Source: Phocoena phocoena (taxonomy: Eukaryota; Chordata; Mammalia; Artiodactyla; Phocoenidae). Taken from it: a stretch of DNA of 64,000 nucleotides. Shown here piece after piece: positions 1 through 10,793 of this stretch. Below the pieces are notes generated by a model. That model did no database searches and had not been told where the DNA came from. It worked only from the letters and a program-made list of their open reading frames with translations. How positions within the stretch are numbered: position 1 is the stretch's first letter; each line of letters opens with the position of its first letter. Position numbers and translations under genes: made by a program. Location: the NCBI RefSeq assembly GCF_963924675.1, contig NC_089221.1, positions 87,416,296-87,480,295 of the forward strand, written 5' to 3'.

Positions 1-460
1 CCATTCACTTGATTTTTCTCCCCAATCCTCTTGATCTGCAACATTAGAGTGCAACATTTTAGTTTAAGATAGTGACCTAAACAATCCTCTCCCTCCCCAA
101 AGCAGTGACAAGAACAAAATCTGTAACTCCAGATTTCTATGACCAGATAAGGTAAGAAGAACATTTGGGGAAGGCATAAAATACATTTTAAAATTTGTTG
201 AGATTGTTCATAAAACATATCTATAATGTTCTTTAACTGAAAAATTACTTTAAGAAATATGCAGCCCACAGAGAAAGGAGCACAAAAAATTATTGTAAGG
301 ATATAGTTAAACATAAAAATTTTTCTAATTGCTAGTATAAATGATGTAATGAAGCAAAATTTAAGTATTAGTATTATTAAAGTAAAGATTAACTGAAAGT
401 AATGATAATACAACTAAAATACACTGGGTCAAAATCCCAGAACATGCATACATACATGCA
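1..460. other. No recognisable feature
   Basis: AT-rich sequence with no open frame of note and no repeat family that I can recognise. Confidence 0.5.
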
Positions 461-600
461 TACATTTATTATTTATTTATTTGAAACATAGTTGATGTAT
501 AATATTGTGTTAGTTACTATATAATGATTTGACATTTATATACATTATGACATGGTCACTCCAATAAATCTAATAAACATCTGTTTTCCCAAGACTTACT
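461..600 (-). mobile_element. Old L1 3' UTR fragment
   Basis: An A/T-rich simple stretch (TTATTTATTTATTTG) is followed by a decayed version of the antisense L1 3' UTR phrase AGTTGATGTATAATATTGTG. Similar phrases occur at the starts of the better preserved minus-strand L1s at 1,987, 12,821 and 38,591. Short and diverged, so the boundaries are approximate. Confidence 0.5.
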
Positions 601-958
601 GTTTACTTCCCTTCTTATTCTTTCCCCCATAATGCATTTCTTTTTCTTCACTTGTGATTACACTTGGTTGTACATAGAATTATTTACCCTTCTCTTCTTA
701 ACTCCATAAACATGACAATTTTAAATTCTGACATGAGTATTACCAAGTCTTAAGTCAACTTGATTTTTTTCTGCAGATTACTTGCTACTTGCTTCTAATA
801 ATAATGATTGTGTGTGGACTTGCAAAGATATTCTATGAACATACAAGCATAACTGTGCAAATACTCTGTTTTTAATTATACATAGGGGAGCACACTATAA
901 ACACGTCTCTGAGCTTTCTTCCAAAAAAAAAAATTCTAGTCAGCGATATCTGAGGCCT
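601..958. other. No recognisable feature
   Basis: AT-rich sequence between two old L1 remnants. It may be further decayed L1, but I see nothing specific enough to call. Confidence 0.35.
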
Positions 959-1975
959 CTTGTTTGTTTACAACTTCACTAACACAGTGTTTTCAAACTG
1001 CTTGATATTTGCCAATTAACAGTTGAAAACTGGAATTTTATTATAGTTTTCATTTGTATTTTATTTCTCTGATTATACACGGGGTGAGTATCTTGTCATA
1101 TGTTTAAATGACTTACCTGCTATTTTCTGTGAACTTTTTGTCATATTCTTTGCACATTTTCTGATAGGTTGCTACCTTATTTCTTATTAATTTTCACTTT
1201 TTATATATTAAGGAAAGGGAACATTTTTCACGGTAAGATTTCCAAGTAATTTTCCCAAGGATTTAACTGCCTACTCAGTTGTCCCAATATCACTTATTGA
1301 AAAATTAATCTTTCTCCCAATGATTACATTGGCACTTCACTCATTTATCAAATCCTAATTCATATGGACCCTAATAGTCTGCTCAATGGAACAGTTTCTA
1401 TATTCATGTACCACACTGTTTACTTTTTAAATGACTAATTTTTTTTGTTTGTTTGTTTGTTTTTTGCGGTACGCGGGCCTCTCACTGTTGTGGCCTCTCC
1501 CTTTGCGGAGCACAGGCTCCGGACGCGCAGGCTCAGCAGCCATGGCTCACGGGCCCAGCCGCTCCGCGGCATGTGGGATCTTCCTGGACCGGGACACGAA
1601 CCCGTGTCCCCTGCATCAGCAGGCGGACTCTCAACCACTGCGCCACCAGGGAAGCCCTTAAATGACTAATTTTATAGAATGTTTTAATATCAGTTTGGAT
1701 TAGTCATTTTTATCTTTTTTTCCCAGAACATTTCAAAATTTTTTCATTATTTTTCTTTATAAACTTCAGAATAAGTTGGTCAAGTTTCAAAAAATATTTT
1801 GTTTTCAAAAAAATCGGATTGCATTATATGTACAGATTAATTTAGGGAGAATTTTAAACTTTTCCTGCTTGGTCTTCTTTTCCAAAAACAAAGTATGCTT
1901 TTCCATATATTTGTTTCCTTTTGTGTCACTCAAAAGAATTTAAAAATTGTATTCACATATATATATTTTTCATTC
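959..1975 (-). mobile_element. Ancient L1 ORF2 remnant, split by a SINE
   Basis: Read on the minus strand, this follows the order of the L1 ORF2 C-terminal half and its downstream part, heavily decayed. Landmarks on the plus strand are GAGTATCTTGTCATATGTTTA (about 1,085), CCCAATATCACTTATTGAAA (about 1,283), CACACTGTTTACTTTTT (about 1,411) and TCGGATTGCATTATATGTAC (about 1,813). These match the antisense phrases for the ORF2 end, the region before it, and the RT C-terminal side. No open frame survives. The CHR SINE at 1,441-1,657 interrupts it, so the L1 is the older of the two. Confidence 0.55.
1441..1657 (-). mobile_element. CHR-type tRNA-derived SINE
   Basis: The complete minus-strand SINE starts with the tRNA-like head (seen as CCACCAGGGAAGCCC at 1,643-1,657) and ends at GCGGTACGCGGG plus a T-rich tail with TTTG units (1,441-1,466). 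It is flanked by a target-site duplication TTAAATGACTAATT at 1,427-1,440 and 1,658-1,671. Head, tail and duplication are all intact, so this is a complete and fairly young insertion. The family is non-autonomous and is mobilised by L1 enzymes. The small open frames inside it are not genes. Confidence 0.95.
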
Positions 1976-1986
1976 CATGTAAAATA

Positions 1987-2264
1987 CATTTTTAATTGAA
2001 GTATAGTTGATTGACAACATTGTGTTAGTTTCAAGTGTAGAGCAAAATGAATCAGTTTTTTTTTTCAGATTATATTCCATTGTAGGTTATTACAAGATAG
2101 TGAATATAACTCTCTGTGCCATCCAGTAAATCATTGTTGCTTATCTATGTTACGTATAGTAATTTATATCTTCTAATCCCATACTCCTAATTTGTCTCTC
2201 CCTCCTTCCCTCTCCCCTTTGGCAACCATAAATATTTTTCTATGTCTATGGGTCTGTTTCTGTG
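1987..2264 (-). mobile_element. L1 3' UTR, truncated
   Basis: Begins with TTTTTAATTGAAGTATAGTTG, the antisense 3' end of an L1, and continues through the CATTGTAGGTTATTACAAGATA and TCTGTGCCATCCAGTAAATC segments to TGGGTCTGTTTCTGTG. It stops where the poly-T and 3' end of a second L1 copy begin (2,265), so a second L1 lies against it or inside it. Confidence 0.7.
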
Positions 2265-3428
2265 TTTTTGTTTTGTTTTGTTTTTTCTTTATTGTAGTTG
2301 ATTTACAATGTTGTGTTAATTTCTGGTGTACAGCAAAGTCGTATAAATATATATGAGTTCCCATCTGCTAATCCCAAACTCTCAGTCCATCCCTTCCCCA
2401 CCCCCCTTCCCCCTTGACAACCACAAGTTTGTTCTTTATGTTTGTGATAGGTTCATTTGTGTAATATTTAAGATTCCACACATAAGTGATATCATATGGT
2501 ATTTGTCTTTCTCTTTCTGACTTATTTCACTTAGTATGATAGTCTCTAGGTCCACCCATGTTGCTGCAAATGGCTTTATTTCATTATTTTTTATGAATGA
2601 GTAGTATTCCATAGTATATATGTACCACATCTTTATCCATTCATCTGTTGATGAACATTTAGGTTGTTTCAATGTCTTGGCTATTGTGAATAGAGCTATT
2701 ATGAACAGTAGCTCAGAGGGTGTGTGTATCTTTTAAATTACAGTTTTGTAAGGATATATGCCCAGGAGTGGGATTGCTAGATCATATGGCAACTGTATTT
2801 TTAGTTTCTTGAGGAACTTTCATACTGTTTTCTACAGTGGCTGCATCAATTTACATTCCCACCAACAATGTAGGAAGGTTCCCTTTTCTCCACACCCTCT
2901 CCAAAATTTTTCATTTGTAGTTTTTTTAATGATGACCATTCTGACTGATGTGAGATGATACCTCATTGTGGTTTTAATTTACATTTCTCTAATAATTAGC
3001 GATGTTAAGCATCTTTTCATGTGTCTGTTGGCCATCTGTATGTCTTCTTTGGAGAAATGTCTATTAAGGTCTTCTGCCCATTTTTCGATTGGGTTGTTTC
3101 TTTTGTTGTTGTTGAGTTGTGTGAGCTATTTGTATATTTTGGAAATTAAGCCCTTGTTGGTTGCATCTATTGCAAGTATTTTCTCCCAGTCTGTAGGTTG
3201 TCTTTTTGTTTTGTTTATGGTTTCCTTTGCTGTACAAAAGCTCATAAGTTTGATTGGTCCCATTTGTTTATTTTCATTTTTATTTCTATTGCCCTGGGAG
3301 ACTGACCTAAGAAACATTGGTATGATTTATTTCAGAGAATATTTTGCCTATGTTCTCTTCTCAGAGTTTTATGGTGTGATGTCTTATATTTAAGTCTTTA
3401 AACCATTTTGAGTTTATTTTTGTGTACG
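2265..3428 (-). mobile_element. 5'-truncated L1 (3' UTR and ORF2 C-terminus)
   Basis: The T-rich tail at 2,265-2,290 is followed by a second L1 3' UTR and then by the antisense ORF2 C-terminal region. On the minus strand, 2,436-2,672 reads with the L1 ORF2 C-terminal signature (SSTDEWIKMWYIYTMEYYSF, then ILSEISQKEKDKYHM). 3,126-3,317 carries another ORF2 C-terminal segment ([20 protein letters not shown]). The frame is broken in between. The 141-codon plus-strand open frame at 2,968-3,393 is antisense to this and is not a gene. The 5' truncation is near 3,428; I did not find a clear target-site duplication. Confidence 0.85.
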
Positions 3429-5061
3429 GTCAACACCCCAATCTTAATATCAAGAAATCTAAGATTAATTAACTTGATTAATTGGCTCTTTCGGCTTGAA
3501 TTATTATTTGGAACAAAATTATTCTGAAGGTCATGTTTTTAATTCTAAATCTCTTTCAAACTGTAATTATAAAACCTGGTTGTATATTAGTATCACTTTA
3601 AGATATTAAAAAACAAAACAAAACTGAGATACACAGGTTACATTACATACCTGCAGAGTCAGAACCTCTAGGGGTGGAGCAAGCTATCTGTCCTTAAAAA
3701 AATAACAACAAAGCACACTCAGGTTCATATACAAACAAACAATACACATGTATTGCTGACCTGCTACCAATATTGGGACTCTTGCTTTAAAATCTATGCA
3801 CCTCTTTTACTATTATTATAGGAAAATGTGCATTTTTCATTAATATCAATAATATTTGACCTGTTTAAATTATTGTGTTATTCTTGGAAGATCACAAAAC
3901 TGCAATATTAAAAGCCCTGGATAACTGTAGGAACTTCAGCAGGTGTAATACCTTGTTCCTGCCAATTCTTATATATTATGTATAAAGTTAACAATTTATA
4001 AAGATTCAGCATTTTAATTTAGATTTTCACCAGTCTCAAACTGTCTTGACACTTCAGAGATCACATCCAAGATAATCCCTTTGCTCCTTTTGCTCTTTCC
4101 TCAGCACATGAATACTTTGGCACCTTTCCAGATGTATTTGCCCACTGACTTCTGTGTAATTTGCTGCAAACAAACTGGGTAGAAGATTCTAGCATATGAC
4201 GTTAAGGACTAAAGTGTCATTTTCTTACATGTTTGCCAAGCTTTGCCTAGCTCTTCTTCAGTGTCCAAATCTCTCCTCCTCAATTATGAGGGACGTTGAC
4301 TCATCATTTTGGTCACAGGCTTGCCCTGAGGCTCTGGTAAAATTGTAATCTTAGAAAGCAGAGGCCTGCAGAAGTCAAGTACCAGCTTCTATCTGTCAGA
4401 ATCAAGAAGCACCCCATGCTTATCCCACTCTGAACTTGAGCCTCCGTTCTAATGTATGGGTCTCAGCCTTTCCCTCAACACTCAGGCTTATCTTCTATCA
4501 GAGCATTATAACTTCTTCCCACTTCTGACCATCCTATACATGTTTAATTCTCTAAACCACTGAATGCTAGAGAAAATATAATTTTTTCTTCTGGTTTATA
4601 CATAGGCTGGTATAACTGCACATTTAAGAATCACAAAGCCAGAATATTGGGATTCATTGGACAAAGAACGGGAAATGCCTGCCCCTCTCTATGTGCTGAT
4701 CTTTTTCACAAGATACAATACTTTGATTTTCCAGGTGACTTCTTTTTCAGTGTATTTGCTGGTGATGGGTGTAATGCTAGTGAGACGTCTGGGACAGTAG
4801 CTTATCTGCTTGGCTCCAACTTCAGCTGCTTGCTCAGGAACTACCTTGAATTTAATATGTTCTCAAAAAAATTAGAAAAAGCAAGAAGAGCCATTCGACA
4901 CCCTAACCTTGACCATATCTCAATGATTTCTAAGTATCTTTTGCTCTGATATCAGGAATCAGGAGAGACAACCTGATCCAACTGGTACATGGCACCAAGA
5001 TAATTATTTTTCAAAAAAGTATACCTTTTTAAAGTTGCTATATCAAAGGTCAAGGCTTTCT
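3429..5061. other. No recognisable gene or repeat
   Basis: Moderately AT-rich sequence that is not obviously repetitive. The longest open frame (4,647-4,949, plus strand, 100 codons) resembles no family I know and has no supporting splice or promoter signals. Confidence 0.4.
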
Positions 5062-5277
5062 CACAACCAATATGAAGCCACTTAAAAATTACTTGTAATG
5101 CATCAACATGTTTGACATTTTCTCTCCGTTTTTTCCAAAGCAATGCCGAACAGAACATAATAACTTTTGTACAGGCTAATTTTCATTTGGGGCTTATGGC
5201 ATTAGTGTTTTAAATTATAATCATATTTATTAAATTTAGGCAAAAGTGTTTGTTTAAGTGGCTTCATATTGATTGTG
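5062..5277. repeat. 25-bp inverted repeat with 166-bp spacer
   Basis: The left arm 5,062-5,086 contains ACCAATATGAAGCCACTTAA. The right arm 5,253-5,277 contains its reverse complement TTAAGTGGCTTCATATTG. The arms match at 24 of 25 positions (A/G at 5,272). Similarity stops abruptly at both outer and inner edges. The 216-bp unit looks like a small DNA transposon with terminal inverted repeats, but I see no obvious target-site duplication next to it (GGCTTTCT on the left, CCCATGAA on the right), so a fold-back or inverted duplication is equally possible. Confidence 0.7.
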
Positions 5278-5814
5278 CCCATGAAGATAATTAAATCACT
5301 TGATGGTTCTCCAAAGTGTTATCTATTGACAGATACAGCAAATTATGGAGGGTGAACAATAAACTCTTCAGCTAATCAGCACTATATAAATTATGTGCAA
5401 GTTTCATTCTACAAAATTGACATACTAATATTTTTATCTTCCCTAGTTAAAACCAGTCTCTAAAATTAAAAAGCCCATAGAACACTGCTCACTTTGGACC
5501 ATAGCCATCTGCAGTCATTCTGTCAAGTGAAGGTGCTCATGTTGTGCTATTTGGCAAAATGAGTGGGAAATATTCAGCTCTCTACATCCCTTTTCATCTC
5601 AGAAAATCTTATAGGCATACCTAAAGAAGTACACCCAAATACCAAATTATTTGTCAGAAGAAAAGAAAAACTGAGAAGTTGAACAAAGACTAATTTTTAA
5701 AAGCTGTGCATTTTCTTTACATATAGGCCCTGATGAATTTAAGCCATCTTGCAAGGGGTATTTCACTAGTGCTTCTTGTGATAACTCTGATCACTAGAGT
5801 CAACATTGAGAAAC
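5278..5814. other. No recognisable feature
   Basis: AT-rich sequence up to the target-site duplication of the SINE at 5,830. No gene or repeat that I can name. Confidence 0.4.
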
Positions 5815-5829
5815 AAGTTTTGAATAACA

Positions 5830-6410
5830 GGGACTTCCCTAGTGGTTCAGTGGTTAAGAAGCTGCCTGCCAGGCTTCCCTGGTGGCGCAGTGGTTGAGAG
5901 TCCACCCGTCGCTGCAGGGGACATGGGTTCGTGCCCCGGTCCAGGAAGATCCCACATGCTACGGAACGGCTAGGCCCGTGAGCCATGGCCGCTGAGTCTG
6001 TGCGTCCGGAGCCTGTGCTCTGCAACGGGAGAGGCCACAACAGTGAGAGGCCCGCGTACCGAAAAAAAAAAAAAAAAAAATCTGCCTGCCAATGCAGGGG
6101 TCACAGGTTCAAGCCCTGGTCCGGGAAGATCACACACGCTGCGGAGCAACTAAGCCCCTGTGCCACAACTACTGAGCCTGTGCTCTAGAGCCCGTGGGCC
6201 ACAGCTACCGAGCCCGCGTGCCACAACTACTGAAGCCCTCACACCTAGAGCCCATGCTTCACAACAAGAGAAGCCACCACAATGAGAAGCCCATGCAGCG
6301 CAACAGAGTATCACCCACTCGCTGCAACTAGAGAAAACCTACGCGTAGCAACAAAGACCCAACACAGCCAAAAATAAATAAATAAATAAATAAATGTCAT
6401 GCTTTTAAAA
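5830..6410 (+). mobile_element. Long-form CHR-type SINE, host of a nested SINE
   Basis: An older, longer tRNA-derived SINE begins GGGACTTCCCTAGTGGTTC at 5,830, is interrupted at 5,872-6,081, and resumes AATGCAGGGGTCACAGGTTC. It continues through the long-type body (CTACTGAGCCTGTGCTCTAG repeats) to an AAATAAATAAAT tail and TGTCATGCTTTTAAAA. A perfect 15-bp target-site duplication AAGTTTTGAATAACA lies at 5,815-5,829 and 6,411-6,425. The body carries repeated CCACAACTACTGA-like units, unlike the short form found elsewhere in the window. Confidence 0.93.
5872..6081 (+). mobile_element. Short-form CHR SINE nested in another SINE
   Basis: Runs from GGCTTCCCTGGTGGCGCAGT to GCGTACCG and a poly-A tract (6,062-6,080). 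It sits inside the tRNA-like part of the SINE at 5,830-6,410 and is bounded by a 10-bp duplication of host SINE sequence, CTGCCTGCCA, at 5,862-5,871 and 6,082-6,091. This proves that the short form inserted after the long form. Confidence 0.93.
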
Positions 6411-6734
6411 AAGTTTTGAATAACACATGAATAATAGTGTCATGTCCTGACATTGTAGTTTGTTCACATGAGAATTTTTACTTGTGAAATCTATCATTTC
6501 CGTGGTTTCTAAATTTTGTGTATATGAACTTGGAAACAAATCCAGGTATTCTTTCTACATATGCTTAACAGAAGGTGATTAAAGTCAGTGAAAAGCATAA
6601 TCAAAGGCTTTGTAAAATATAAAGCCAAAGAAAGTCTCTAAAAGCAAATAAGGAGACTTAAGGTTGTTATAAAGTATTGCTGGTCACTGGGTCAGTTACA
6701 GAATCAATTAACTAATTTAATACTGGAAAAATCA

Positions 6735-6880
6735 TGGACTTTAGCATTAGGCATACTTAAATTCTGGCTTTACAACTTATTTCCTGGGTGAGTTTAGAAA
6801 TATTGATTAACTTTTGTGAAGCCTCACCTTTTCTCACCTGTGAAATGGATAGAAAAATTTCTACTTTGTATCTATTTATT
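6735..6880 (+). repeat. MIR remnant
   Basis: The order TGGACTTTAGCATTAGGCAT, then ATTCTGGCTTTACAACTTAT, then CCTCACCTTTTCTCACCTGT and GAAATGGATAG matches the body of the ancient mammalian-wide MIR SINE (the usual phrase is a missing-item report, then 'tctgtaaaatgggg'). Heavily diverged. Confidence 0.55.
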
Positions 6881-7149
6881 CATTTATTTGTTCTACAAAT
6901 ATAAACTCAGCAGTTACTATGTGGTATGTGACTAAAAGCCAAATAGCAACTTGCTTGCTTAGATTTTTTAACTTATCTTAATGTGTTAGAAATGCTTGTT
7001 TCTGTGTTCCGAGTTTTTTGAAGGCTGAGTTGTATTTAATAAGAATGAAGCTCACCTGCTATTTGTGTGGAATTTATCTTTAATTCCTGGGAATGAGACA
7101 TTGCTCATAGGGACAGTCACTATTTCATGCTCTATTCCTTTGCTCTGTA

Positions 7150-7770
7150 TCAATTTAAAAGGAGTCGATTGAACAGACGTGTAAAAGAGATTCACTCTAT
7201 TGAGGCAGCTTCCTAGCAGTCAGTCCCTTAAGCAGCTGTGTGTCCAATTGTGCATTCATGCCAACTTTTTTGATGTGTAGCAGAAGCTAAATCCAATGTT
7301 TAGGTGCCATGCCCTTCATCTTCCTATGCCACAATGCCTCTTTGTGGTTCAAAAGTGCAAGGGAACATTTCCTGCCTATTATCATTGCTGGTTCATATCT
7401 CATTTGCTCTGCACCATCACCCAGAGATTTATTTTGCCCCTAACTGTTTTCTTGGGTCTGTCCCACCCTCTGAGTAGCTGCATTAGGTTATTTCCTCCCC
7501 TTGTGTAATGATTTGCATTTTTACAACTTAAATCTCAGTTTTATCATTTCCTTACCACACTTCTAATGCCTCCAGGTTCTTTATTAAAATTATTTCCCTA
7601 TCCTCCCCTGTGTATGCAACATCATCCAAGTTAGTACCATCTACAAATAAAAATGTGTTGCTTATTATCTGTCCCTGAGCATTCACAAAAATGTTGAATA
7701 TAAATGAACTTAAAAGTTCCAACTTTGAAATATTCTCATTCATTTCTAAGAACCTCAACATTTGTATATG
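7150..7770. repeat. Possible CR1/L3-type ancient LINE remnant
   Basis: The succession TTAAGCAGCTGTGTGTCCAA, TGCAACATCATCCAAGTTAG, ACCATCTACAAAT and AAAAATGTTGAATATAAATG recalls the antisense end of CR1/L3 LINEs, where a 'count of days / data allow' phrase precedes an 'aaaaatgttaaa' block. Divergence is very high and I could easily be wrong. Confidence 0.25.
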
Positions 7771-8420
7771 CTTTTTTTTATTTGTTGAAGATCATAAAGC
7801 CAATGTAAACATATTTAACAGGCCATATTTAGGCTAATTAGAATATGTTACATCAAATTATATTATACATCAGGTTAAATGCCTTAACACATAATAGATT
7901 TTCTTTTTTGTTTTATTTCCCTCTCTCTTTCACTCAATACATCCTTTTGTTTAACTTACTGAACCTAACTGATCTAATTTTAATAGATTAAATTTTATTT
8001 TTTTTCCATCAGTAAGTGTAGGTTTAAAGAAAAACATCCTGAAAGGTTGATTTGTGCTTTTGGATCATGATACTGACTTTTAATAACTTTTACATGATGA
8101 TTCTCTGCAGAAATTTTGACCAAACTATGTTCAAGAGCAATTATTTGTGATTCACAATTCAGTTGTGGCTAGTGAAAAAATTTGTCTTTGATAAATTACA
8201 GTTAACTATCAATATACCAGAAATAAAAATACATTGGTTGAAATATTTTAAAAAATAACCTCTACCGTCAATTAGTTTTACCTCAGGGTCCTGCAGGAAA
8301 TGATGTAGAGGTAGGGAAAGCACGTTCTGAGGTCTAATCTGCATAGAATTACCTCTCTCCTGAGTACAACCTCAGTCAGTCTCTGTAAATGGAAAATCCA
8401 CAAAAGGGAATGCATATCAT
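7771..8420. other. No recognisable feature
   Basis: AT-rich, non-coding. I can name nothing here. Confidence 0.4.
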
Positions 8421-8424
8421 GAAT

Positions 8425-8530
8425 GCTGGAGGTAGTTTAAAATCATCTAGTCGAATCCCTTCATTTCACAGATGAAGGAAAAGAAGCCCAGAGAGATTAA
8501 TGGAGAGGACCAAGGTCACACAACTAAGGA
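8425..8530 (-). repeat. MIR remnant, antisense
   Basis: CATTTCACAGATGAAGGAAA, then GAAGCCCAGAGAGATTAATG, then CCAAGGTCACACAACTAA is the reverse complement of the conserved MIR core. Recognisable order, diverged. Confidence 0.7.
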
Positions 8531-9885
8531 AAATGTCTGTTTCACATTACTGTTATGGACACTACCTGAGTCCTTCAGAATTACTTCGTTTCCTTTAGGC
8601 CTTAGGCACATGCTTCTAGTATTTTCATGCACATAAAGAAAGGCATTGCTTTATGATAAATGGCCCTAAAACTCACCAAATTAAAACCAACTGAATATTC
8701 TATTCTTGAAAAATCATTGCTACATTGATATAAAATTTTAGATCCATTTTACTTAAATTTAGTAGGTAACATCCTAATTTTATTGCTTGAGCCTGTAAAT
8801 ATGATTTTTTAAAGAAGCTACCTAAATGTGTTTTCAAAGCTTTGTTACTTGGCACGAGATCAACTAGAAGTCTAGAAATAAATATTGGTATTTTCTGCTC
8901 CATACATTTCTACATCAGTATCCCAATAAATGTCTCTTTCAGAAAGTAGAGAGAAACTATGATTTGAGGGAAAATGTTCCTCATTCCCTGAATCCTGCAT
9001 GAACTCTGTTATCAAGAAAGTTATGTAGATAGGACAACAAATTCTGTTTCTTAAGAAGAAAATATGTTCAACTAGAAATGGATACATGGTATGAAGGAGA
9101 GAGAATCCAACACTCTCAGAAAGGTGGCCACCATCCTGGCTACTCTAAAGGATAGAGAGGAACAGAAAAAACATTTTTTCCCAAATAATGCTCAGAGAAG
9201 AAAATTATATTTAGCTTTATGAAAATGTCAATTTATATCTCTTTATATGGAGTAAAATAAGATGGAAATCAACACAAGGGCCTGAAGAATTTAGTTTTCT
9301 TTATCCCCAGTATTTCCACTCCTTGCTGTTATATCAATATTGTTAGATAATTATTTTCAAGTCTCTATAGACACCCAAAGCCTTAGGGGTCATATTAGGT
9401 AAAGATATTAAGCATGTACAAACAAATTTTTAAATATTTGGTATTAAGCAACATTGTAGCTCCTTGAAACTAAGATATCTGTAAGCTATAGCTGACTAAA
9501 TCTTCCTAATTAAAATTCTTAAATAGCAAAACAGCCTCAATTCTTTTAATCTAGCATAACTAATATTTTTACCAGCTAATCAAGCACTGTTGCTTAAACA
9601 AGAGCAACATTGTTGAGCTGAAATATTCCCCCTTTGCATTTAGTGCAAGGTACTTTGTTTCAATTTGGATGTCAATCAAATGGTAATTTAAATATGTATT
9701 TTTAAAGATTAGCAAAATTCCTGATATGAAACTGTCTATAGAAATATTGCTAAGCCACATATTACAACTGCAATATATTAATTCCAACCTATCGTTTGCA
9801 AATGAACTTAAAAGATAATTATGCTTGTGAGATTAGAAAGGTCTTTTTTTCCCCTGAATTAGACAAGACAAAGATTCAATTCAAT
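8531..9885. other. No recognisable feature
   Basis: AT-rich sequence with several short open frames (for example 8,872-9,087 on the minus strand), none resembling a protein family. No repeat that I can name. Confidence 0.4.
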
Positions 9886-9899
9886 AAAATCAGTTGAGC

Positions 9900-10102
9900 G
9901 GGCTTCCCTGGTGGCGCAGTGGTTGAGAGTCCGCCTGCAGATGCAGGGGACACGGGTTCGTGCCCCGGTCTGGGAAGATCCCCACATGCCGCGAAGCGGC
10001 TGCGCCCGTGAGCCATGGCCGCTGAGCCTGCCCGAGCCTGTGCTCCACAATGGGAGAGGCCACAGCAGTGAGAGGCCCGCGTACCGCAAAAAAAAAAAAA
10101 AA
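9900..10102 (+). mobile_element. CHR-type SINE, young
   Basis: Complete short-form SINE from GGGCTTCCCTGGTGGCGCAG to GCGTACCGC plus a pure A tail. It has a perfect 14-bp target-site duplication AAAATCAGTTGAGC at 9,886-9,899 and 10,103-10,116. The internal RNA polymerase III promoter boxes of the tRNA-like head are recognisable (A box around TGGCGCAGTGG, B box around GGTTCGTGCC). The perfect duplication and clean tail suggest a recent insertion. Confidence 0.96.
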
Positions 10103-10116
10103 AAAATCAGTTGAGC

Positions 10117-10768
10117 AATTAATGTGCATAAGGCATTATGACAAATTGAAATGTAGCCCCTGCCCTCAAGGGGCTCAAATTCTAGATGGGAAGACAAATT
10201 ATTATTCATCTTATATTCCACTAGCTAGAGAATTATATGAAATAATGTATTTAATGTAAATAGCAAAAATTACTTTATCAAGTACAGAAAAAGAAAAATG
10301 TGTATATAATAATAATAATGATATGTTGCACCAAAGCTTCATATTTTTATGTGCTGTGTAAAGTATATGTATGTGGCACTCTAAGTAATATTACACGAGA
10401 GCTGTATGAACTAGGAATAATTAGGAAGCTATAAAAAGTTCTTAAAGAGATAAATTGTGTTACCAGTCACACAATTCATACTTTAGCTTTAAAGCAATCT
10501 TTGCTTCTCATTCAGTCAACCCCATTTGAAAACAGTTACTTTGCTTCCAACTCAGCTAGTATTAAATACTCATTTGTTAATGCCCTTGGTATTATAATCT
10601 TAGCATACTTGGAGAATACGTGTGTGCTGTAAGCACCTAAACTAATATAATAAACCAGGTCACTTACAGCAATAGAGGCTTAATTGGAGCTCGTAACCAA
10701 AGTAACACAAATCATGTCTGCAAATGTCAATAATGAGACAGTTGGGAAAAAGAATACATCATTCATGA
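10117..10768. other. No recognisable feature
   Basis: AT-rich, non-coding sequence between a SINE and a dinucleotide repeat. Confidence 0.4.
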
Positions 10769-10793
10769 GTGTATGTGTGTGTGTGTGTGTGTG
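10769..10793. repeat. GT dinucleotide microsatellite
   Basis: About 25 bases of alternating TG/GT with one TATG interruption near the start (GTGTATGTGTGTG). Likely length-variable. Confidence 0.9.

Noticed and set aside
2968..3393. 141-codon plus-strand frame with apparent membrane segments
   Set aside because: Antisense of the L1 ORF2 C-terminal region. The hydrophobic look comes from reading A-rich coding sequence backwards. The same holds for 16,036-16,350, 17,869-18,126, 48,139-48,471 and 49,430-49,906.
4647..4949. 100-codon plus-strand frame as a possible small gene
   Set aside because: No recognisable domain, no splice or promoter support. Frames of this size are expected by chance in 64 kb.
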